DNA of 64,000 nucleotides, from the NCBI RefSeq assembly GCF_000972845.2, contig NC_040011.1, positions 24,284,379-24,348,378 of the forward strand, in the 5' to 3' direction. The position numbers were made by a program, and so were the translations under genes. The notes under the pieces were generated by a model that saw only the letters and a list, made by a program, of their open reading frames with translations, made no database searches and was not told where the DNA came from. Each line of letters starts with the position of its first letter. Position 1 is the stretch's first letter. The stretch comes from Larimichthys crocea (taxonomy: Eukaryota > Chordata > Actinopteri > Sciaenidae). Positions 23,214 to 32,725 of the stretch are shown piece by piece.

Positions 23214-23454
23214 GTAACGTAGGTCAGCAGGGCACAGACGCATCATCACAGAGCTGCACTGCTGACACATCCGCAGGTAGCACAGTACTTCTTATCTGGA
23301 GAAATTCTTAAAGCAACGGATTACTTTTTTAAAAAATAACAAAGTTACTGATTACTTAAACCAGGAAACTAGCGCGTTACGTTACATGTTACACGAAAAA
23401 AGTAATTAGAGTACTCTAAACACGTTACAAAGTAACGCGTTACCCACAGCACTG
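22439..23454. mobile_element. Non-autonomous hAT-like element, 1016 bp, 8-bp TSD
   Basis: Ends are CAGTGTTGGGTA and the complement of CACAGCACTG. The flanks are CAAAAAAG (22431-22438) and CAAATAAG (23455-23462), a 7/8 target duplication. Subterminal GTAACGCGTTA and GAGTACTC motifs are inverted at the two ends. A CA microsatellite lies inside. No transposase. CAGTG termini and 8-bp duplications are hAT hallmarks. Confidence 0.8.
23168..23210. repeat. (CA)n microsatellite
   Basis: About 21 uninterrupted CA units inside the hAT-like element. It also creates a false poly-CV reading frame. Confidence 0.95.
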
Positions 23455-23499
23455 CAAATAAGGCACCTTATGGACAGATCCGCACTGGACTGTGAGTGA

Positions 23500-23960
23500 A
23501 AATCCACACAGGTACAAGAAAAACATACCAACTGTTAGTGATGCAAAGATTTTAGTCATAATCTTTCCCTTAATCCAGCTACACTGCTGTCACAGTGATA
23601 CTCTTCTAGTCTTGTGTCTCTTGCATGCAAATGTACACGCTTAAAAGATACATTGCAGAGGTGCCGAGGTGGCTTTGGCGTTAAGATGCCTATCATAAAG
23701 CACAATACCCCATAATTTCTCCAAAAATCTGTCATTGTGAACTGGGTTATTCGTAATTTTGCAACCTGAATAAAGAAACTTGCTGTTAACATGGGCATAC
23801 TGAAATCAAGTTATGAGTGGGAGTGGGAGTAATTGTAAATATGAAGTTTTACTGTTTGTACCGCAACGTTTACAGAATTAAATCATGAGAGAAAAAACAC
23901 CAAAAAGTATGTTGGGGTGCACCAATACAATCATTGGATCAGTGTGGGCATGGATATATG
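23500..23960. repeat. Segmental duplicate of 16080-16480
   Basis: Same landmarks as the partner copy; non-coding spacer downstream of N5. Confidence 0.6.
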
Positions 23961-24274
23961 AGGCGGATATGATTCCAGTACTCAGGACTAGCTAACACCC
24001 CTATATCAAAACCAATATCAGGGATTTCTTTCTGGTTGTTATTCTGCTATTCTGCTTGTTCTTTGACCACAGACACTGTCTGGGATCATGATATGTAACT
24101 CTATGAAACTATCACAGCAAATAAAAAAATAAAAAATAAAATAAAAAACAGCTGTTGGTTCTTCTGTAGATTTTCTATCACTCGCCAGAATCAGTGAAAT
24201 CAAGCCAATATTTTAATATGACAACAAATATTTTGTTTGTTTATAGAGATGACTATGATATATAAATGTATAAA

Positions 24275-25330
24275 TAAACACACTGTTCTTTCTAGTGCCA
24301 AACTGCTGGTGTGTATTCTATGTTGAAAACATAATAATATATATAATATAATGTGTTTAACTACTGGAATGAAACTCTTCTGTCTTTCTGGTCTCAGCAC
24401 TTTTTAAAGGTGTTCTGCATGTTGCCCGTGAGAACTAGCAAAGCCACATGCACTTACTGACATGTACTGTGGTGGGCCGTTTCTCAGACCTTTGACCAAC
24501 CATCAAAGTGATTTACTCACGGCAGATCTGACTATGAGCTTCAACAGGATGTAGTCAGAGTGACATTGAGAGGAAAAGATACAAGAGATTTCAGAGGGCT
24601 ATTTTAAGCTGAACACATAATGTGTTTTCTCTTGCTGGTTAAGGTGTTCATTCATAGAACAAGAAATCTCTCCAAATGGCCATCAACCCTTTTTGTTAAT
24701 AATCAGACAAACTTCACAGTTCAGAGTCCTGCTCTTGACAGGGGCGGTACTGTGGATTGATTAGCCCCTCCCCCCACTAATATCAACGCCCAATCAAAAA
24801 GACCAAACTGCGGAAAAGTGTGATAAAAATGGTCATTACATGTCATGACTTGTTCAGTCATTAATAAGAATGAAAAAAAGAATACATGTCATCGTTGTCA
24901 TGTTATTTTACTTGTCTTTGTAAAAACAGTCAAGTGCAGCTTCCTGAGGCTACAACAGAGAGTGAGAAAAAGTAGAAAGACCGCCTTGTCTTCACACTTC
25001 AGTTTGAAGCCTGACCACAACAGTGCTGAAGTTTCCATGCATCATTTGTTTGTCAGTGGTGACTGTAAGTGTGTGTTTACCTGTCTATCTGTCTGTGTGT
25101 CAAAGTACAAAGCAGGACACAAATGAAAGTATTTACTGCATGACATTTTACAGTTGTTACTTTCTCTGTGTCCCACCTTTCTGTATTATATTTATGGACA
25201 GGGGTCTCGACACAGCATTGTTTTAACAGTATGTCAAACCTCAAGCAGCACTTTTAGTGTTAAGAACAACTTCATTGTGAGAGCCACATGTTTTGGCTTG
25301 TGGTCAAGAATATGATGACCCTGATTAAGG
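24275..25330 (+). repeat. NITR 3'-flank block, copy P4
   Basis: Almost identical to P2 from the shared AAATAAACACACTG through the CCAAT box (24790-24794) and past AGCTTCCTGAGGCTACAACA. Non-coding; marks a recent duplication. Confidence 0.75.
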
Positions 25331-25652
25331 CCACAAACAACAACACGTGACAAATCTGCTGTTTTGTCTCTTTCAGTTGTTTCAATCTATTCTCCGTCTC
25401 TTTACACCTTGTACGTATGTGAACAAGACACTCCCACCATATTTGGTGAGAACTTTGATTAGAAAAATAAAAACACTGTACACTGTTAACTATGAGATAT
25501 GATGCTCCCTCATGACAAGGTCTTGGGTTCAAATCTTTATCTGGTGGTTTTCTATCAGGTTCACTGGGATTCCCCATTTCAAATCAAAACTTAAACTTAT
25601 CCGTCCATCTATTTCCTTCTGCTCTTATCCGTGGTTGGGTCCTGGTGGCATG

Positions 25653-26575
25653 CAGGCGCGCAGATAGGTTTGAGAAACTGGGGGGGACGAAGCTGCCCCC
25701 AATGCCCCCCCCCCTCAGGCTGCCAGCCTGACACCCACTCTCACACTATAGTGCTCCTAAGTGCTGTCCAAAAAATCCCCACCATAGAACACAAAACAAA
25801 TTATTAACTGTCATCACACACAGAAACCCCCTCATAAAAATGCTAAACTCGTTTTAAAAAATGCTGAGAAACTGGGTGGGCTACGTGCGTTTAGTCAGTC
25901 CTTGTTAAACAGTAGGCCTATGCTCGTGCGTGGCGAGGAAAGTCAGATTAACATTAAAACGGCATTACGTTATTAATGTCCAACGAGGTATTTACATGTA
26001 GGCTACAGGCTACGCGGAGACAGAAGGCGAAAGTTTGTCTCTTGCCTCGTACGATTTTACTTTCACGAGAGGACATTGCTTCGAGACTCTCAGAAATGCA
26101 ATGTGGTGTGATGAAGTATATATTTAAAAAGTACAATTTACTTACAGAAGTGACTTTTTGAAAAAATGACGCAATAGTCTTTTGCTTTTTTGTTGTCCTT
26201 CTCATCATGCCATGCCGTGCTGAACGTGCAGCTAGCTGTCCAAGTGATCAGTTGGTAACCGTGGCAACCAAAGTCGACGACGACTCCACACTCTTTGCTG
26301 CATAGTCCAAACGAGTCACTTGCTTGATGCGTAGGCGTTGTTACACACAACGCATGCACATCAGCACACACCTCAGTAAACCAAATATTATGTTAATTCA
26401 TATTTTGGTTTCCTCGTGATGCTTGAATCAGAAGATTTGAAGAAGACAAAGTTTAAAAAAAAAACAAAAAAAAAACAAAACGTTAAGCTACATAAAAGTG
26501 GGTGGGACGGATCTACGGTCATTCAAAAGTGGGCGTGTCATGACACACCTGACACACCCACTATCTGCGCCCCTG
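25653..26575. mobile_element. hAT element relic, 923 bp, perfect 8-bp TSD GTGGCATG
   Basis: Terminal inverted repeats are CAGGCGCGCAGATAG and (inverted) CAGGGGCGCAGATAG. Identical flanks GTGGCATG lie at 25645-25652 and 26576-26583. The paralogous uninterrupted site is at about 7611-7620 (GTGGTGGCATGTCCC). A minus-strand frame from 26208 starts MMRRTTKKQKTIASFFQK, which resembles the basic N-terminal stretch of hAT/TTF-zinc-finger-type transposase proteins. The rest of the transposase is gone. Confidence 0.85.
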
Positions 26576-26583
26576 GTGGCATG

Positions 26584-27360
26584 TTCCTATCCCCAGTAAC
26601 ACATTCCAGCTTTTCTGAGGTTTTCCAGGTTAGACATGCTGCAAAAGGGCCAGGAAGCACCCTTATCACATATTTGAACCACCTCAGCTCAGCGTCTCGT
26701 AGCCAGGCCTTAATCCATGGGGCTCGGTGGGCACAGCCAACAACATGCCACCAAGGAGAGGCATAGGGGTCTGGTGCTTTGCCTGTCAGGTGGCAAGTAA
26801 AGGGTGGGACCTAGGTGTGCTGATTCCTGGCATAGAGAATTAGTGTCACCTCACTTGCAGGGAGGAATTGGAGCTGGTGGTGGAGGAGTTGGGGGAATTA
26901 CCAACTAGATATACTGAGTTCACTTGTACACATAGCACTGCATCCAGAACCAGAATCCTGCAAAGGTTTTAGACTGAACTTTCTGGACCTCTGGCTGAGC
27001 AACGCTGTGTTGAAGGTCTCCCCAGAAAGACCTCCAACAAAAGAGAGGGTTGCTTCAGAGTAGTTTTGGTTCATTGCTGCTGTTCTCAACAGTAAAGGGT
27101 TGATCATACATTAGTATAGATGTGGACAGCTGTGGACTTGCATGCAGTCTGTGCAAGTGTATGCACTTTAATACGACACATACAGTGTGCTGACACTTTG
27201 TGGGATTTGGCTTAACCACATGAAAAGGATTTTTTTTTAATGGTATGCTCCACCTCTTTTGCTTTCCACTCAGATTGATTACCTGGATACATTCAAAGCC
27301 TGATCAAATTGTATCAATACTAACTGGATGAAACCAGTTAGCTTCTGAGGCCCAAATCTT
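26584..27360. other. Remainder of duplicated repeat, then spacer
   Basis: 26584-26760 continues the dispersed repeat interrupted by the hAT. 26760-27360 holds nothing I recognise. Confidence 0.35.
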
Positions 27361-27364
27361 GATC

Positions 27365-27428
27365 TTTAAGTAAGTCGCTTTAGATAAAAGCGACATCTAA
27401 ATGTCTAAATGTAAATGTAATGTAAATG
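27365..27428 (+). repeat. L2/SINE-type 3' tail fragment
   Basis: TAAGTCGCTTTAGATAAAAG followed by AATGT-rich repeats, the standard fish L2 or L2-tailed SINE 3' end. Confidence 0.65.
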
Positions 27429-27839
27429 ACTCCAAATAAATACTATTGTTATTCTGCATCTGCTTAAGAACTGCCATTGGTACCCACTCTGAAATGATCT
27501 AGACATTAAAAAAACATTAAATGTAAATCATATCTTCTGTTTTTGAGTCAACGTGAGCAGGTTAGAGACAAGATTTAGCATTGCCAAAGCACTCAACATA
27601 AAGTATAGTGTAACGTGTCATCTTTGTTTATTTGATCTTTACCACAATCATTTCCTAACATGAAACAAATCTTTTTGGTATGAGCATTTGTATGTTGTCT
27701 CTTCTTACTCCCCTAAATCAACGTAATTTCTCCAAATATGTGAACTTCACAGGGTAAAAGAACATTTTATTTATGGTGATATAAGTGTCGGTCCCCAACA
27801 ACTGAGAATCAGATGAAATGTCAAATCAAGATCAAATAA
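27429..27839. other. Nothing recognised
   Basis: AT-rich spacer; no supported feature. Confidence 0.3.
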
Positions 27840-28101
27840 AATCATCTCATCATACCCCCAGAGTCAGTTTTAGAAACCCACCATGAAACATGAAACCAAA
27901 GCTTGCTGTTCGTGTTGTTTCATGTGTTTAGGTTGGAAAGATGGTTCGCATTATTTCCCCTGTGGTAGTACAGGAAATCGCCAACATAACAAGAGGCCAA
28001 TCAGATTGCACTAAAATTGTTCACTCCCACATCAAATCATTACATCAAGACGTATCATCTTCTGACGCAGTCTAAATTTCAGTGATCTCAAGTGGAATAA
28101 C
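27840..28101 (+). promoter_or_regulatory. NITR N6 upstream region
   Basis: Paralogous to 8540-8781. CCAATCAG at 27997-28004 is 105 bp before the ATG. Confidence 0.5.
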
Positions 28102-29589
28102 ATGAAAATGCTGATTATATTGTATTTCATGCTGATGCTCAGTGTGGGGCGTAAGTATATAAATTCAGATTTATTCCAGATACACATTTAAAGGATTGTC
28201 ATCTGCTTACAGGAATTTAGAAGAATGTAACATGTTTTTTTCAGGATGCGCAGATGATCAGATCTTTGAGACAACGACTGTCGGTGTTGGAGAATATGTG
28301 ACACTAAAATGTCCCTGCAAGTCTTTTCAAGAGAATATGTGACACTAAAATGTCCCTGCAAGTCTTTTCAAAGCGTGTATTGGATCCGGCTCATTCCTGG
28401 AAACCTTCCTGAAGTCTTAGGGCGAGCTTTTAGTTCTGAGGGTGTCGATTCTCGCATTACAACCACAGAAGAATCAAGAACATTTGTTCTGCGTATTAAA
28501 AACACAAAGCTAAGTGATACTGGAGTTTACTTCTGCATGCAAATGCAAAAAATCTTGACATTTCTGAAAACAGCAGACCTGAGAGTTGAAGGTATATCAG
28601 CAAAAAGTTACTTACATACCTCTTGCCTTACTTGATCATATAAAGTTCCCTTTTCACGTAATTCAGAGGATTGTTTTAATTTTATGATTTTAATTTCCCC
28701 GGACCAGAACCTGATACAACTGCAGTCCCTCCATCTGATCCAGTCCGTCCTGGAGGGTCTGTGACTGTGACGCAGAGTTCAGTCCTCTGTGACTCTGAGA
28801 ACACAACAGGTCCAGCAGAACAGACTGTGTGCTGTTTCAGAGCTGAATCAGATGAATGTCATCTGAACTTTACTAACATTCCAGGAGACAATGTTGAAGA
28901 ATATGAAAAGACCAACGTGATTCTCTCTCTGTTATGTGCTGCTTTGGCTATAAGTCTCATTGTTATAGCCTTTCTCATATATTCAATCATGAAACTCAAG
29001 AGGAAATCTTGTGGTTCTTGTAACGGTAAGCAAAGTCACTCATACAGCAATCTTTCAAACAGTATTGCCAAAACATTCATGTTAATGCTGTGTTTTTATT
29101 TTATAATACAGCTGCTGTTTCTCTGCAAACACATGCTGCGACAGCCAGTGCCGATCACCAAAGTCAACAGGTAAGGTATACAAAGAAAAGTTGGAGGTTG
29201 TCAGCATGTTTTTTCATGCTATTAACCTTTTCATATGTACATAGTTTTTATGTTTATGTCTACGTTAACCTGTCAAGTTCTTTGTTTCTGTTTTTACACT
29301 GTACTTACGTTTATATCTGTATGTACTACGAGAGAAAAGTGTAACCAGATTCAAATTCCTTGTGTGTGTATACATACCTGGCCAATTAAAGTGATTGTGA
29401 TTCTCATGTTTTTTTCTCTGCCATCTCGTGACATGTTTCCACATATTCTCTCAGACAGAAGAGGATTTATTGATTTATTCTGCACCAACCTTCACCAGCA
29501 GGAAAACTATTAAAGCAGAGACAAGGGATACAAAAACAGATGAGGAAGAGGCCATCTACACTAATGTCAGAGTTGAATTAACAGACTAA
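28102..29589 (+). pseudogene. nitr: NITR N6, disrupted N3-type receptor with fused I-TM exon
   Basis: Leader 28102-28150 and V exon 28245-28591 (347 nt, against 306 in N3). The V exon has a 41-bp exact tandem duplication starting at 28290 and repeating at 28331. It shifts frame and gives TGA at 28340-28342, within the V domain. The next exon (28708-29025) is a fusion. The I domain runs to DNVEEY and then joins directly to the TM coding sequence (NVILSLLCAALAISLIVIAF), losing the I-domain C-terminal half, the intron and the start of the TM exon. Tail exons 29112-29170 and 29455-29589 are intact, with LIYSAP and AIYTNV. Everything after the V exon stays open. Inactive as assembled unless the duplicated V segment is an assembly error or the V exon is skipped; the partial I domain would still be unlikely to fold. 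Confidence 0.85.
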
Positions 29590-31129
29590 ACAATGGATGT
29601 AATGTCTGCATACTGTGTAGGAAATGTACTGCCTAAAAATTATATACATATATATTATACTTCATTTGTTGTTAAATGTATATGACTTTATTTATGAAGA
29701 AACAAATCCTCATGACATAATAATATTATATTATAATAGTTCAGCTTTTAGCATTACACCTTTGCTGTAGAGGTCCCATATCAATGAATGTTTGTTTCAT
29801 TGTGGGTCAATATTAAAGTTGTTAACTCTGAGAAAATGTTCCTGTGTTTCTTTTATATCATTCATTTTCAAGTCCTTTAACTTCCTCCATGACTCACATC
29901 TACATATGCGTAAATGACAGGCAAAGGTATTGTTCAAATAGGTTTTGTGGTTGTATGTATGAATAAATACATATTATGATACCAAACCAATAATAAAATT
30001 AATGGCAACATTAAATCCTTACTGTGCATTTCTAATTGAATGTCTTGTTTAATGAAAGAGTGCAACATACCAGAAACAACTATACAGCTAGAAGTAATAA
30101 CTCAGTAGACTCGAATACTGATATATGTTATATGATATATGAATGTTACTAACTACCCATAGTGATGTGTTAAACACACAGATTGTATTGCAAACACATA
30201 TAAAATATAAAAATAACAGAAAGTAAAATGCAGCCAGAAGTGAGGTAGTCACGCAATTTAGGATGGTAAAGTAGAAAATTCAAATGGGTAAAGTAGAGTT
30301 TTTTGTTTCTGTATTGCCATGAATCCATTTCAACATGCATATTGTCACCATACATTTAGTTTAGACGAAGAGCCTTATACATGAGTATGATCATGGTCAA
30401 AAATCTGAAGTGTGAATTCCAATCACTGTAACGTGCTGTGACGTTAGTATCAGTATAATTCAAAATTTAACAAATTTGAACTTTTGAAACAGTGCAACCT
30501 CTGTGTGAAATGAAGCCCACACAATGCCAAAAACTGCAGTTCCTCAAAAGGCCACTTGAGGTGGGACATATTTCTTACTAGAAGGTAATCATGTCAACCA
30601 CTTTGATGAAGTCTTACAAATGCTCCAGACACTGATCTAAAGCTGCACTGTGTTAATGTTAAAAGAAATTAAGCTTTTAAGTGCTGCATGCCTGTTTTGT
30701 TGTTGAAGATAAGACTGCCTCATTCCATAGACGGACACACAACAGATAGGTACATTACGTACAAGTATCTACAAAGTCAGATAACAATGTCCAAACACTA
30801 AAAGTAAATATATATATCATGTTTGTATACTAACTAACTAATGGAGTAGTTGCAGCACTTTTTTGAGGGCATATAGACAAGCCAGAGAAGACAGCTTCTT
30901 CATAATTGAGGTAGCATCATGTCATGACAAGCATATATTAGCACTACCTACAACTGGACATGAGAAAGCTACCCCTTTAAGAATTTTCATAGCACTTATT
31001 GTTGCACTAACGCTTTCTTATCGTACTGTACCTTGATTGTTTCCTTCTCTGTAAGTGACTTTGGATAAATGTAAATGTAAATGTTTTGATAAATCCACCA
31101 TTGTGCAGGCTTCAATAAAATGCCAAAAC
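29590..31129. other. N6 3' UTR and gene-poor spacer
   Basis: The N6 3' end probably extends to AATAAA signals near 29992. The remaining ~1.1 kb has no recognised gene. A GTAAGTGACTTTGGATAAAT remnant near 31050 resembles an L2-type tail. Confidence 0.35.
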
Positions 31130-31207
31130 TAACCATTGATGATATCAAATTAAAAGTACTGCATCATTGTTTATTGTTGTCTATACATTTTCTATTTCAT
31201 CATCCAG

Positions 31208-31472
31208 CTCCTGTTGCTTTGCAAAAACACAGTGGTGGTCAGAAAAGTCATCAGGTAAGGACAATAGATGTAGGATTAACCTTAAAGAACAGTTGTGTCG
31301 TGTTGTTTTTTGATTGTCATCTATATTTTCTCAGAGAGACGAGGACCTGTGTGTTTATTCTGCTGTCGTCTTCACCGTGATGAAAACTGACAGAGGCGCA
31401 ATAAAGGATGCAAAAGCAGCAGAGAGAGAGAGGATCTATGCTGCTGTCAAGACGTTTGGGTTGATCAGTTGA
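31208..31472 (+). pseudogene. nitr: NITR N7, orphan cytoplasmic exons of N5 type
   Basis: Exon 31208-31254 (47 nt, APVALQKHSGGQKSHQ) and exon 31335-31472 end in TGA and keep perfect splice signals. They encode CVYSAV and RIYAAV tyrosine motifs. Paralogy with N5 begins at about 31130, inside the intron before the tail, so leader, V, I and TM are absent. The reading frame is undamaged, which suggests a recent truncation. The exons could be used only if spliced from an upstream donor; N6 is the nearest on this strand. Confidence 0.8.
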
Positions 31473-31559
31473 TACTGTATGATCGAGTTGTGTATAATAT
31501 AATAGAAATACTAGAATATAATATAAGATAATATAATAAAAATATAATATAATGTGTTT

Positions 31560-32220
31560 AACTACTGGAATTAAACTCTTCTGTCTTTCTGGTCTCACAG
31601 CACTGGTTAAAGGCGTTCTGCATGTTGCCCGTGAGCACTTACTGACATGTACTGTGGTGGGCCTTTTCTTAGACCTTCGACCAACATCAAAGAGGTTTAC
31701 TCACGGCAGATCTGACTATGAGCTTCAACAGGATGCAGTCAGAGTGACATTGGGAGGAAAAGACACAAGAGTTTTCAGCGGGCTATTTTAAGCTAAACGC
31801 AAAATGTATTTAGTTTTTCTTGCTGGTTAAGGTGTTCATTCAAACAAAATATGTTTCCAGATGGCCGTCAAAACATTTTGTTAATAATCAGGCAAACGTC
31901 ACAGTTCAAAGTCCTGCTCTTAACCCCTCTGCATCAACAACCAATCAAAAGGACCAAACCGCTGAAAAAACTGCGATAAAAATGATCATGACTCATGGTT
32001 AAATTGTTAAAAAATAATACATGTCATCGTTGTCATGTTATTCCACTTGCCTTTGTAAAAACAGCAGAACAGCATTTAAGTGCAGCTTCCTGAGGCTACT
32101 ATAAAGAGTGAAAAAAGTAGAAAGACCGCCTTGTCTTCACACTTCAGTTTGAAGCCTGCCCACAACAGTGCTGAAGTTTCCATGCATCGTTTGTTGCATC
32201 AGAAGTGACTGTGTGTGTGT
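31560..32220 (+). repeat. NITR 3'-flank block, copy P5
   Basis: Follows N7. It contains CTTACTGACATGTACTGTGG, the CCAAT box (31941-31945) and TGCAGCTTCCTGAGGCTACT. It ends where the inverted-repeat arm begins. Confidence 0.7.
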
Positions 32221-32690
32221 TTTTTGATTGACATAACAAAGCATTTGAACCTTTAAGAACATAACTACTGCTGTTATATATCTGTAGATTTAACACAAAA
32301 TATTACTTTCTGAATGATTTTGTTAAAGACAAGAACAAGAGTGACACACTTTAAACTTAAATGACTTTGCATTACTCATAATAAGTCATTTTTAGAATGA
32401 ACTCGAGGTTAAAATTTGTATCAACTTCATGCAAGTTTAACGTGTTCCATGCAATTACTTCTTTGTTATCTGACTCCAGATGTGAAAGAAAGGAAGAACT
32501 GGTTTTTAGATTTGTACACGTCTTCATTGGCTTAGATTTGGTTACATTTTCATTTTAAAAAAAGATAATTGTGACAATAAAAACAAAATTGTTACAGAAC
32601 AGTACACTTGTATGTAACTTTTATTGGTAATTTTAAAAATGTTAGTATTGGCCCCCAGGCATCTTCACATTGTCAAAACTGGCCCGGTCA
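32221..32690 (+). repeat. Inverted-repeat arm, left (partner 37693-38125)
   Basis: Matches 37693-38125 in reverse complement: TTTTTGATTGACATAAC, AATGACTTTGCATTACTCAT, GAACTCGAGGTTAAAATTTG and CCAGGCATCTTCACATTGTC. The arms flank N8 and lie at the switch from plus- to minus-strand genes. A minus-strand AATAAA (32620-32625) could end the N8 transcript here. Confidence 0.8.
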
Positions 32691-32725
32691 ATCTGGTCAG
32701 TACTCACAGATTTTCACAGACACAT

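Noticed and set aside
23067..23270. Frame with a run of alternating Cys-Val
   Set aside because: Product of the CA microsatellite inside the hAT-like element.
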